A DNA stretch of 36,531 nt from a virus. Both the position numbers and the translations under genes were made by a program. The notes beneath the pieces were generated by a model. That model had not been told where the DNA came from. It saw only the letters and a list, made by a program, of their open reading frames with translations, and searched no databases. Location of the stretch: positions 1 through 36,531 of IMG/VR virus record IMGVR_UViG_3300046484_000051; one strand, written 5' to 3'. This document shows, one piece after another, positions 7,409 through 14,036 of this stretch. Within the stretch, counting starts at the first letter, position 1. Every line of letters starts with the position of its first letter.

Positions 7409-7659
7409 AAGAGCGCCCGATCTTGTTCAGCGCCCCAATGGTGCGCGCCCTCTTGGCCGGGCGGAAGACCATGACCCGACGGATCGTGAAGCCAGGGTGG
7501 GCGCGTTGCCTAGACCTGGACGATCTGGACGACCGCGAAAAGGCGCGCGCGGAATGCCCCTACGGTGCGCCCGGGGATCATGTGATCCGAGTTCCGCTGG
7601 GCATGACGCTTCCAGGCGCATGCCCGCGATGCACCGCGATGGAAAGGGTCAAGCCGTGA
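7405..7659 (+). CDS. Short ASCH-like phage protein
   Basis: 84 residues from TTG 7405; AAGGAG 5 bases upstream and the TTGA overlap support this start. The N-terminus [20 protein letters not shown] followed by TRRIVKP and later CPYGAPGD is the well-known start of phage ASCH/PUA-like proteins ([23 protein letters not shown]...CPYG.PGD.LWVRE). The family normally continues with LWVRETW and about 100 more residues; here the sequence diverges after GDHVIRVP and ends with a CPRC pair. It is therefore short or decayed. The family may bind RNA or modified bases. Confidence 0.75.
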   Translation: [84 protein letters not shown]

Positions 7660-7901
7660 TCTCCCTGCTCCAGCACGCGGCCCGGCGGCAGCCCTACGCC
7701 TTCGAAGGCCACGCATGGAAGACGGACAGGCCATTCGCCAAGCTGACCGGCCGTGCAATATGCATCAACTGCGGACTCCTTCGGCTCAGGAACGCGCTCA
7801 CCGACTGGTGCGCCAGCAAGGGCTGCAACTACGACGATCACCCAGGGTACGCGGCTGCACTGCGCGCCCTGCCAGAACAGCATAGGAGAGCGCAGCCGTG
7901 A
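7656..7901 (+). CDS. Small zinc-binding protein
   Basis: 81 residues from GTG 7656 (GTGA overlap). CINCGLLRLRN followed by CASKGCNYDDHP gives a four-cysteine zinc site. The HAWKTDRPFAKLTGRAICINCG part resembles small phage proteins of unknown function. Ends with GTGA overlap into the next gene. Confidence 0.7.
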   Translation: MISLLQHAARRQPYAFEGHAWKTDRPFAKLTGRAICINCGLLRLRNALTDWCASKGCNYDDHPGYAAALRALPEQHRRAQP

Positions 7902-8188
7902 CCTACGACGCGAAGGAAGAGGCGCAGTCGATCTGGAAGACGTTGACCGTTGGCAGCATGGACCCAGTGGACAAGATCGCCGCCGCCCTCGAGCACGCCT
8001 TCCAGGCGGGAGGCGCGGGCGCCCTGGTGTCGGCGGCGCAGGTGTTCAAGGACAAGGCCTCCAGGGAGCGCATCGAACGCCCGGACTCTCACGACGACAT
8101 TACGTGGCTGGGTGTTGCGAGCATCCTGCACGTCCTCACGTTGCGCTTCCTCGCGCAGCCGACTGCAAAGAAGGGAGCGGACTCGTGA
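7898..8188 (+). CDS. Hypothetical helical protein
   Basis: 96 residues from GTG 7898, overlapping the previous stop, with TAGGAGAG upstream. Helical, with an Ala/Gly-rich middle (HAFQAGGAGALVSAAQVF) and a moderately hydrophobic C-terminal helix (GVASILHVLTLRFLAQP). No family recognised. Confidence 0.6.
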   Translation: MTYDAKEEAQSIWKTLTVGSMDPVDKIAAALEHAFQAGGAGALVSAAQVFKDKASRERIERPDSHDDITWLGVASILHVLTLRFLAQPTAKKGADS

Positions 8189-8376
8189 CCCGATCCCTCA
8201 CGGTTAAGTGCTGCTACTGCGCCTTCCCGCAGCCCTGCCCCGAGCCTCCGGTGCTGATCGACTGCGCCCAGTGCCGCAGGCCGTTCCGAGCGCTCCGCAA
8301 TGAGGGACAGCGGTCCGTGATTGAGCTCGGGCCGGATGCGAAACGTTACTATCAGAGAAGCAAGGGGGTAGCATGA
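8185..8376 (+). CDS. Zinc-ribbon protein
   Basis: 63 residues from GTG 8185 (GTGA overlap; AGGGAG upstream). CCYC and CAQC pairs with an extra CP between form a compact zinc ribbon. Basic tail. Overlaps the next ATG. Confidence 0.65.
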   Translation: MTRSLTVKCCYCAFPQPCPEPPVLIDCAQCRRPFRALRNEGQRSVIELGPDAKRYYQRSKGVA

Positions 8377-8570
8377 CCCGCCCTCGCCCTCTGGCTACCT
8401 GCGCGGTCTGCGATCACCCCGAGGCCTCGCCGCGCGAGGGGCATCGGTTCGCCCTCTGCCGCACGTGCGAAGCCGCTTGGGAGCGGTCGCCGGAGCACGC
8501 ACGGGCCGCGACCGCGCGTGCCGATTTCGTGGACCGGATGCGCGCCGAACTGGGAGCCGAGCAGAGGTGA
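8373..8570 (+). CDS. Zinc-ribbon protein
   Basis: 65 residues from ATG 8373 (ATGA overlap, AGGGGG upstream). CAVCDHPEASPREGHRFALC then RTCEAAWE is a classic two-CxxC zinc ribbon, followed by a helix. Last clear member of the run of overlapping early genes. Confidence 0.7.
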   Translation: MTRPRPLATCAVCDHPEASPREGHRFALCRTCEAAWERSPEHARAATARADFVDRMRAELGAEQR

Positions 8571-8782
8571 GCACCGCCCCCGCCAACAGGCGCAAACGCC
8601 TCCAGTACCGCGCCACGGTGCATTCGAGCCCCGAGGGCATCGCTCGGGCCCTGGCTTGGCTGGAGTCGCTACCGGATCTCGATACGCCCGTCGGGCCAGA
8701 TGGCGACCCCGCCCGGCAGCAAGACCGCGAGGACCATGGCGCGACGCTCGGCGAGGACGGCCCGCTTCGCTCGGCGAAGTAG
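8567..8782 (+). CDS. Hypothetical protein whose 3' half is antisense to the integrase gene
   Basis: 71 residues from GTG 8567 (GTGA overlap with the zinc ribbon gene). The N-terminal 34 residues (a basic stretch then SSPEGIARALAWLESLPDLD) look like real coding; the rest is read opposite the 3' end of the integrase gene (8669 onward) and is polar and unstructured. This may be a gene cut short when the integrase block was placed here. Confidence 0.5.
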   Translation: MSTAPANRRKRLQYRATVHSSPEGIARALAWLESLPDLDTPVGPDGDPARQQDREDHGATLGEDGPLRSAK

Positions 8783-10087
8783 TGCGGCCCGCTTTACCGT
8801 CTCGACCTCCGGTTGCCGGTCCGGAATGAGCCGCGCCCGTTCCAGGCTGCGCCGGGCCTGCTCCATCTCCCCCTGAAGCTCAGTCAACGCCCGTTCCGCG
8901 GCCTCCGGTGAGGCCCGACGCGCGACGCGCAAGAGCCGGTCTTCCTCCTTGGCCAGCTCGGCTAGCTTCGCTTCGGCGCTCTTCACCAGTTCCTTGGAAT
9001 CTGGGCCAGCCTTCGAGCGGGGAACAACATTTCGAGCAAGCCACACCAGGAGCTCATCCCAGGCGACGCCGTCAACCTCCTCGACTCGGTGCCATTTCTG
9101 ACACCCCTCGTTTCGGGCCGTCTGGTAGGACCTGCACACATAGTATAGGTACCGGAGTGCCCTCCGGCCGCCCTGCTTGACCCACATCGTCGATCCGCAC
9201 AGACCGCAGACCGCCCTTCCCCTGAGCAGCGCCGGCAGAAGGCCGGTCGCCGGTCGACCCGCGCGGCTGTTCTTGATCGCGAGCTGAGCCCGCTTCCAGG
9301 CCTCAAGGTCGACGACGGGCGGACACGTGAGCGCGACGCCGTTGGTGGTGAGTTCACCGATGGCCGAGCGATGCTTGACGAGTCGCGAAACATGGCCGGC
9401 TGACCAGGCCTCCGAGTGAAGCTGGCCCCGGAGTGCGGCGCCTACCGTCGGGATCTTCTCCGCGTTCAGATCCTTGGCGATCTGATTCAGGGATTTTCCG
9501 GCGAGTACGTCCCGGTAGATGCGCCGGTAGACCTTCAACCGCTCGGGGTCCGTGCCCCAGGTGCCGGCGACCTTGTTCCAGGTCCGCGCGTACGGGGGCC
9601 GACCCTGCAACTTGCCCTGCTGGGCTAGCCTCACCTTCGCCGAGTAGGTCCGTTCGAAGATGCGCCTGCGTTCGCGCGCCGCCACGATGGTCTGAAAGGC
9701 GAAGTCGAGCTCGCCCATCTCGCTCGCGGGGTCGATCACGTGGTTACCTGCGTCGACGATCACGGCGCCCGCATCTGCAACTGCACCGAAGATCGCGTAG
9801 CGCTCACGGGGGTCGGGGTGGCGGGTGAGTCGGTCGATGTGCCGGACGCGGACTTCGTCGAATGCCTTCGAGCCGGCCAACACGAAGAGCCGCTGGAGGT
9901 CCGGCCGCTGGTCGAGCGGTAGAGCGCCTGACAGGCCGGCCGCCCCTTCCTCGATGCGCTCGACCAGGATCCCCGGACGGGTCCTTCGAAGGGCATCTAG
10001 GGCTCGACGCTGGTCGGCGGGTGTGTCACGCTCTGCCTGGCTGGAACCTGAGACTCGGACCAACTCGACGAAACGGGGCTCTGGCAT
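8669..10087 (-). CDS. int: Large serine recombinase (integrase)
   Basis: 472 residues. N-terminal resolvase domain: LVRVSGSSQAE with the R-x-S-x-x-x-Q signature (R11, catalytic S13, Q17), then RVRHIDRLTRHP with conserved Asp-Arg-Leu-Arg. Recombinase domain from about 150 (GRPPYARTWNKV...). Zinc ribbon CGLCGSTMW then YVCRSYQTARNEGC, followed by a coiled coil rich in Glu/Arg (about 345-430) and a short beta tail. The size is at the small end for large serine integrases. By family it joins attP and attB through a 2-base staggered break. No clear ribosome binding site precedes the ATG; an in-frame stop 18 bases upstream excludes a longer form. Confidence 0.93.
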   Translation of the reverse strand: MPEPRFVELVRVSGSSQAERDTPADQRRALDALRRTRPGILVERIEEGAAGLSGALPLDQRPDLQRLFVLAGSKAFDEVRVRHIDRLTRHPDPRERYAIFGAVADAGAVIVDAGNHVIDPASEMGELDFAFQTIVAARERRRIFERTYSAKVRLAQQGKLQGRPPYARTWNKVAGTWGTDPERLKVYRRIYRDVLAGKSLNQIAKDLNAEKIPTVGAALRGQLHSEAWSAGHVSRLVKHRSAIGELTTNGVALTCPPVVDLEAWKRAQLAIKNSRAGRPATGLLPALLRGRAVCGLCGSTMWVKQGGRRALRYLYYVCRSYQTARNEGCQKWHRVEEVDGVAWDELLVWLARNVVPRSKAGPDSKELVKSAEAKLAELAKEEDRLLRVARRASPEAAERALTELQGEMEQARRSLERARLIPDRQPEVETVKRAALLRRAKRAVLAERRAMVLAVLLPGGVAIWPDGRIEIR

Positions 10088-10173
10088 GCGCCAGCGTGGA
10101 TATCATGCCCGGGTTGCATTTTGTTAGGTCCCACTCCAGCGACCTCATAAATTCGTGTACGGAGATCGTGGCG

Positions 10174-10224
10174 TACGGGACCGCGGTCAGGATCGCGCCT
10201 CGCCCGTAGGCTCCCCGTCCCGTA
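10174..10224. other. Inverted-repeat segment beside int, possible attP
   Basis: TACGGGAC (10174-10181) and GTCCCGTA (10217-10224) are perfect 8-bp inverted arms enclosing 35 bases, total 51 bp. Serine-integrase attP sites are about 50 bp, partly dyad-symmetric, and usually next to int. The segment lies 87 bases from the integrase start codon, just before the promoter of the next gene. This is a guess from size and position; it could also be an operator. Confidence 0.3.
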
Positions 10225-10225
10225 G

Positions 10226-10254
10226 TTGACGTGCGTCGATGGAGGTCGCATACT
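10226..10254 (+). promoter_or_regulatory. Sigma-70-type promoter, probably leaderless transcript
   Basis: TTGACG (10226-10231), a 17-base spacer and CATACT (10249-10254). Six bases separate the -10 box from the ATG at 10261, so transcription would begin at or next to the start codon. TTGACG overlaps a GACG-TG-CGTC dyad that could be an operator. Confidence 0.7.
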
Positions 10255-10260
10255 CCCGCC

Positions 10261-10536
10261 ATGTCCATCACCAGCCAAGCCGATATCCTGACTCGCGGGC
10301 TGCTCATCGAGTCCCTGCTCAGGGAGGCGCCTCTCCGCGTCGTAGACCTCGCTGAGAGCGCAGGTCTGGAGCGCCGCACCGTCGAACGAATACTCGCCAG
10401 TCTGCGCACGGTGGGCGCCTGGAGGCGCTCCCACGGCATGCCCTGGTACGAGCTCACGGTGGAGGTCCGGGGGGCCGAGCGGTACCACCGGCTCGTGGAT
10501 TACCCGGCTGTACCCCAAAGGGACTCACGTCGATAG
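10261..10536 (+). CDS. Winged/HTH DNA-binding protein, leaderless
   Basis: 91 residues from ATG 10261. VVDLAESAGLERRTVERILASLRTVGAWRR (about 26-55) is a helix-turn-helix followed by a wing-like segment, as in small MarR/IclR-type DNA-binding proteins. An in-frame GTG at 10231 exists but lies inside the promoter -35 box, so the ATG, placed where transcription should begin, is preferred. Next to the integrase, it could be a directionality factor or a regulator of int. Confidence 0.75.
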   Translation: MSITSQADILTRGLLIESLLREAPLRVVDLAESAGLERRTVERILASLRTVGAWRRSHGMPWYELTVEVRGAERYHRLVDYPAVPQRDSRR

Positions 10537-10565
10537 CTGACGCGCGACCGTGAGAGTCGTATAGT
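10537..10565 (+). promoter_or_regulatory. Sigma-70-type promoter
   Basis: CTGACG (10537-10542), 17-base spacer, TATAGT (10560-10565). The -10 box is again followed by exactly six bases and an ATG (10572). The region just upstream has a CGTC-N7-GACG dyad (10528-10542). Confidence 0.7.
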
Positions 10566-10571
10566 CTATCC

Positions 10572-10619
10572 ATGGTCGCACGGAGCGGCCAAGAGCAGGA
10601 AGAGAGACCATGTCCCTAA
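10572..10619 (+). CDS. Possible leaderless 15-codon leader peptide (uORF)
   Basis: ATG 10572 lies at the predicted transcription start of the promoter at 10537-10565 and opens a frame reading MVARSGQEQEERPCP, stop TAA 10617-10619. The stop lies 10 bases past the start of the next gene (10610) in another frame, so translation of the two could be coupled. It is too short for coding statistics; the evidence is placement only. Confidence 0.35.
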   Translation: MVARSGQEQEERPCP

Positions 10620-10834
10620 AAATCCGAACCCGCACAGTAGGTGTACATTTCGCCACGGTTGGCCAGGTCGTCGACGGCAATGGACAGGTGGTCGCAGAGA
10701 CCACCGAGGTCGGCTACGGAAATACTGGCAGGGCGCTAGAGATGGCCCAGTGCCTGGTGGACAAAATCAACGAGCGGGAGGAGTCCGCCAGGCAGCGAAT
10801 CGCTCAGCGAAGAGCAGCGGGACTCCCCGAGTAG
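10610..10834 (+). CDS. Hypothetical protein
   Basis: 74 residues with GGAAGAGA about 5 bases before the ATG. The first half is beta-like (VGVHFATVGQVVDGNGQVVAETTEVG), the second a charged helix. No family recognised. It has its own promoter and therefore may be expressed in the lysogen. A CGGAG-GGCT-CTCCG hairpin without T-run (10884-10897) follows. Confidence 0.65.
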   Translation: MSLKIRTRTVGVHFATVGQVVDGNGQVVAETTEVGYGNTGRALEMAQCLVDKINEREESARQRIAQRRAAGLPE

Positions 10835-10937
10835 CCTCATCCCTGGGGCGAGCCCGAGCGGCCCGCCCCGCCCACCCGACCCCCGGAGGGCTCTCCGAGG
10901 GCCAGGCGGGCATGGAGCCCGACACGAGGAGAAGACC

Positions 10938-11228
10938 ATGAAGACCAGCACAGCGATCGCCCTCGTCTGCGCCCTTGCGCTGACCTCCTGCGGTGGCTCC
11001 TCAGATCAGCCGTGCGGCGATCCTCCATGCGCGCACGGGTGGGAGACGGAGATGTCGCCCTCGGACGGATACCACCGATACGTGTGCGAGGGTGGCCAGG
11101 AGACCTCGATCTACCTGTGCTGTGAGCAGGGCTCGACGCGGAGCGAATGCACGGCGCTCGGCTGGGTGCTGCTCTGTACCTACGACGCGTCTGCCCCGCA
11201 GGGCTCGGACGTATGTCCGAACCTGTGA
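10938..11228 (+). CDS. Cysteine-rich secreted lipoprotein, possible lysogenic-conversion factor
   Basis: 96 residues, GGAGAAG before ATG. Lys-3 region, hydrophobic segment and lipobox LTSC (15-18) indicate a signal-peptidase II lipoprotein anchored at Cys18. The mature part has eight further cysteines (26, 31, 50, 61, 62, 71, 80, 93), an even number suited to four disulfides in the periplasm or cell surface. Carried in the integrase-side accessory segment with a good ribosome binding site, it fits a lysogenic-conversion gene; phage lipoproteins often block superinfection, but no sequence match to a known one is seen. Confidence 0.75.
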   Translation: MKTSTAIALVCALALTSCGGSSDQPCGDPPCAHGWETEMSPSDGYHRYVCEGGQETSIYLCCEQGSTRSECTALGWVLLCTYDASAPQGSDVCPNL

Positions 11229-11230
11229 GT

Positions 11231-11533
11231 TTACCCGGTGTGTTTCGTTTGCGCCGGATGGCACACGGGGCAAGGCCCGTAGCATCTCCGGTCGCGCTCC
11301 CGGTCCTCGACGTGATCGAGGCGCCCCCGGAGGTCATCGATCATCACCTGTCCGCTCGCGAGTCGCTCAGCGTGAGCGCCAGCCGTGGCACCGACAGTTA
11401 GCAGAGAAGCCTCGATCCTCCCGAGCTGCGCTTCTTGCGACCGGGAGGATCGCTGCGCGAGGGCTCCAACGAGGAGGATCAGGAGGGGCGACGCGAGGGC
11501 TTTGGCGAGGTCGTACCAGTCTTGCGGGGGCAT
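11231..11533 (-). CDS. Single-TM coiled-coil membrane protein of the lysis cassette
   Basis: 100 residues; GAGGTGA lies just before ATG 11533. One N-terminal transmembrane helix (ALASPLLILLVGALAQ, about 10-25) followed by a coiled coil (QEAQLGRIEASLLTVG) and a Cys-containing tail (CYGPCPVC). This architecture fits an inner-membrane spanin or holin-associated protein. It is the last gene of the leftward operon, ending 2 bases from the lipoprotein gene on the other strand. Confidence 0.65.
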   Translation of the reverse strand: MPPQDWYDLAKALASPLLILLVGALAQRSSRSQEAQLGRIEASLLTVGATAGAHAERLASGQVMIDDLRGRLDHVEDRERDRRCYGPCPVCHPAQTKHTG

Positions 11534-11535
11534 CG

Positions 11536-11985
11536 TCACCTCAGTAGGTAGATCAGGACAGCGCCGACGACCGCGCTTCCGGCCGCCGACGCCACTTTGA
11601 CGCCGGCCGAACCGCCGACCAGGTAGGCCGCAGCGGTTCCACCGGCCGCGACTCCCACCCCGAAGCCGATCCCGAGCAGGCGAATCCCCGGGGGCTTCGC
11701 GGCGTAGGCCAGTGCTTTGGCTGCATCGCGCTCGGCCTCGATGTGGTGCTTCCAGTCGAGGTCCCAGCGGGTCAGGGCAGAGCTGGTATAGGTACCGCCG
11801 AACCGGGGATCGGCCGGGTCGGCGGCAAGGGTGATCGTCGGGCACGGGTCCTTGTCGCACTCCAGGACGAGCGTCTGCCCCGGCAACAGTGCCAGATGCT
11901 TCTCTCCCGCCGGAGGTGGCGGGAGGGGATCGGCCAGCGCCAGGACGGGCGCCAGAAGCGCGAGGAGCGCCAGCCCGCGGGTCAT
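11536..11985 (-). CDS. Membrane protein with signal peptide, lysis cassette
   Basis: 149 residues from ATG 11985 (ATGA overlap with the holin-like gene). Signal peptide MTRGLALLALLAPVLALADP, a periplasmic part with a CDKDPC pair, then two C-terminal hydrophobic helices (LLGIGFGVGVAAGGTAAAYL and VASAAGSAVVGAVLIYLL). Placed between holin-like and coiled-coil proteins, it is probably part of the lysis system (antiholin- or spanin-like). No family match. Confidence 0.6.
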   Translation of the reverse strand: MTRGLALLALLAPVLALADPLPPPPAGEKHLALLPGQTLVLECDKDPCPTITLAADPADPRFGGTYTSSALTRWDLDWKHHIEAERDAAKALAYAAKPPGIRLLGIGFGVGVAAGGTAAAYLVGGSAGVKVASAAGSAVVGAVLIYLLR

Positions 11986-12545
11986 TTCGGGTCCAGACCG
12001 GCCGCGACCGTCGAGCCGCTGGCGGTCGAAGGAGTGGAGGTCTTCGCCGCGTCCGCCGCCGCCTGCACCTGGGAGTCGGGATCGCCGCCGAGAAGCGCGA
12101 GGATCCAGCCGAACAGCTTCCCGAGCGTCCCGGGGATCTTGGTCAACAGGGCGAGAATCCGCCGCCCCCAGGTCCACGCGCCGGCCGCCGTCCAGGTCGC
12201 CACGAGCAACGTGCCGAGCAGAGTCCAGGTGATCGCCTGGTGCGCCGCGAGCGCCGCCGCGAGGCCTCCGAGGAGCACCACCAGACCGGCGAAGGTCGCG
12301 CCGCCCACGCTCGTCCCGATCCAGGGGATCCACTTCGCTCCGAACTTCCTGAGGACGAACACGACACCGGTGAGCCCGAGCGCCGCCACGAGCTGCCAGT
12401 CACCGCCCCGGAGCGCGTTCAGCGCCGCCGTGAGGAACGTCCCGAGGTCACTCGGATCGGGCAGAGGGGCCGCCTGTGCGACCACGAAGAAGGGGGTAAA
12501 GATCATCGCCACCAAAAGCACACCGCGCCACGTCGACCGCTTCAT
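11982..12545 (-). CDS. Multi-spanning holin-like membrane protein
   Basis: 187 residues from ATG 12545, behind GGGAGAAA. A hydrophobic N-terminus (GVLLVAMIFTPFFVVAQA) resembles a signal sequence, followed by about three transmembrane helices (LVAALGLTGVVFVL, FAGLVVLLGGLAAALAA, TLLGTLLVATWTAAGAW) and an Ala/Thr/Ser-rich hydrophilic tail. Next to the YkuD-like enzyme, this is the best holin candidate. Confidence 0.65.
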   Translation of the reverse strand: MKRSTWRGVLLVAMIFTPFFVVAQAAPLPDPSDLGTFLTAALNALRGGDWQLVAALGLTGVVFVLRKFGAKWIPWIGTSVGGATFAGLVVLLGGLAAALAAHQAITWTLLGTLLVATWTAAGAWTWGRRILALLTKIPGTLGKLFGWILALLGGDPDSQVQAAADAAKTSTPSTASGSTVAAGLDPK

Positions 12546-12550
12546 TTGTT

Positions 12551-12560
12551 TTCTCCCTGT
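12551..12560 (-). promoter_or_regulatory. Recurrent leader ACAGGGAGAA before holin-like gene
   Basis: Copy of the ten-base leader element; lies 6 bases before the ATG at 12545. Confidence 0.6.
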
Positions 12561-12584
12561 CGGCAACCCGGCCGACGTCGGTTG

Positions 12585-12974
12585 CTACTCAGTCACGCTA
12601 AGTTCATGGTCTTCCGACTGCCAAACCTGAATCCGCTTCAACCTGGGCGAAACGATCACGCAGCCCAGCGATGCATCGTTCGGATCCTTCGCCGCCTCGA
12701 CCAGGTCGCCGTGTATCAAAAATGACCCGCGGCCGTGCATCTCGTTCACCGGATCAGGGATGAGCGGAAGGGCGAACCCGCCATGCCGGTCAACCGGCGC
12801 GCAAATCGCGTATCGACCCACAGGAATCGGGCCCGCGTCGGACTTACCCTGTTCTCCGTGACAACCCTGCATGCGCGGGTTGTTCAACCCCTTCCCTTTG
12901 CCGGAGTACCCTTTCGCAAATAGGCGCCCCTGAGGGTCGAAGAGTTCGCCGAGTCCGATTTTCCAGGTCCACAT
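12585..12974 (-). CDS. YkuD/DUF2778-like peptidoglycan enzyme, endolysin candidate
   Basis: 129 residues from ATG 12974 (GGATGG upstream; an alternative ATG at 12983 adds three residues). GPIPVGRYAI (48-57), FLIHGD (H88) and SLGCVI (S102, C105) are the conserved elements of L,D-transpeptidase-fold proteins, with catalytic Cys and His. Phage versions are commonly annotated DUF2778 and sit in lysis cassettes. The family can cut or exchange peptidoglycan cross-links. There is no signal peptide, so export would need the holin. Confidence 0.82.
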   Translation of the reverse strand: MWTWKIGLGELFDPQGRLFAKGYSGKGKGLNNPRMQGCHGEQGKSDAGPIPVGRYAICAPVDRHGGFALPLIPDPVNEMHGRGSFLIHGDLVEAAKDPNDASLGCVIVSPRLKRIQVWQSEDHELSVTE

Positions 12975-12992
12975 AACTACCATCCATAACTA

Positions 12993-14036
12993 TCAGTATA
13001 TGACACAAAAAACCCAGTCGCCGCTCGCCCAAGTGGTGGAAAGAGATATCTGAAACTGACTGCCAGACACGTCGTGAGAGTTGATAGTCAGAGAGGGACT
13101 TCCGATTCGTGAAACGTTGCAAACGATGACAGGGTACGTTCCCAATGTTATGTTCGTGATGATCGTCAATGTGGACGATGAATAGGATGCGCTGCTGAAG
13201 TTGAACGAGTTGTTGACGGAGACTGTACCGGAACCGCCTGTTATCAGCGTAGCCCGCGCTCTCGCGAACCCGGACTGACCGTCGACATAGCTCTTGATCG
13301 CAACGTCGGTTGATGCGCTCGGAGTCCCAAAGCTCTGTTTGCTGTTCCCGATCGGAAATTGCCCGTCGACGTAGCTTTTGATCGCCACGTCGGTAGATGC
13401 ACTGGGCGTCCCGAAGCCCTGGGTCGCGTTTGTGAGCGTGCTGTTTGCAATCTGTGTCGCCGTGATCGTGTTGTTCGTGACCTGCGCCGCCGTGATCTGC
13501 CCCGCCGACAGCACGCCCGCCGATGACATACTGACGGGAAGCGTCGAGGCAGGCGCCGCGGTCGGCATCGTCACCGAGTAGCTTGCGGCGAGAGTTGGAG
13601 CCAGCAGATTGACTCCGTAGGAGTTCGCCCCGCTGCTTGAATCGATCAGCCGGAACCCCGTAGAGTTCAGTCCCGCCTTCGGCGTGCCATTCACGCACAT
13701 TCGCATGTCGGAGGTTCCGGCCCGATAGAACCCGGTTCCGGTCTCGTTGACGAAAGCGATCCCGGGCGCCGCCTGCGTCCCGTCTACCGAGGCGAACTGT
13801 GCAAGCATTCCTCCCCGCCCGTTCCGGTCCAAACTGTTGGTCATCTCGGTGGCAATGTCGCTGAGCGTGTTATTGGCCCAAGTCGTCGAGATCGTTGTCC
13901 CGGTAACGACCGGGTTCCCGGTCGCCAGGGAATAGGTCCCAGCGCTGTTGCGGGTCGCGCGGGCCGGTCTGAACGAGTAGATGCCACCGAGAAATCCGGC
14001 GAACAGCACAGCAAGAACCAGGGCAATCTTTTTCAT
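12993..14036 (-). CDS. Tail fiber protein with N-terminal signal peptide
   Basis: 347 residues from ATG 14036, coupled to the preceding stop (ATGA). Residues 1-27 (MKKIALVLAVLFAGFLGGIY, then SFRPARA) are a textbook signal sequence. From 28 the protein reads like a phage fiber: TRNSAGTYSLATGNPVVTGT, TISTTWANNTLSDIATEM, GIAFVNETGTGFYRAG, then Ser/Thr/Ala-rich beta repeats. GTPSASTDVAIKSYVDGQ occurs twice, 28 residues apart. The C-terminus is beta-rich and probably binds the receptor. A hydrophobic leader is unexpected in a virion fiber. Confidence 0.82.
   Translation of the reverse strand: MKKIALVLAVLFAGFLGGIYSFRPARATRNSAGTYSLATGNPVVTGTTISTTWANNTLSDIATEMTNSLDRNGRGGMLAQFASVDGTQAAPGIAFVNETGTGFYRAGTSDMRMCVNGTPKAGLNSTGFRLIDSSSGANSYGVNLLAPTLAASYSVTMPTAAPASTLPVSMSSAGVLSAGQITAAQVTNNTITATQIANSTLTNATQGFGTPSASTDVAIKSYVDGQFPIGNSKQSFGTPSASTDVAIKSYVDGQSGFARARATLITGGSGTVSVNNSFNFSSASYSSSTLTIITNITLGTYPVIVCNVSRIGSPSLTINSHDVSGSQFQISLSTTWASGDWVFCVIY
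13279..13337 (-). repeat. Fiber gene internal repeat, copy 2
   Basis: 59 bases, most of them identical to 13363-13421, encoding the second FGTPSASTDVAIKSYVDGQ. The copies are 84 bases (28 codons) apart. Confidence 0.85.
13363..13421 (-). repeat. Fiber gene internal repeat, copy 1
   Basis: 59-base partner of 13279-13337. Such segments in fibers aid trimer folding and are sites of recombination between phages. Confidence 0.85.

Noticed and set aside
12985-13015. Promoter or terminator suggested by TTTTTTGTGTCATATACTGA (minus strand) before the YkuD-like gene
   Set aside because: The bases are the last codons of the fiber gene; there is no stem before the T-run and no -35 box at the proper distance.
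12993-14036. Diversity-generating retroelement acting on the fiber
   Set aside because: No reverse transcriptase, accessory gene or template/variable repeat pair with adenine-specific differences is present; the 59-base repeats differ at mixed positions.
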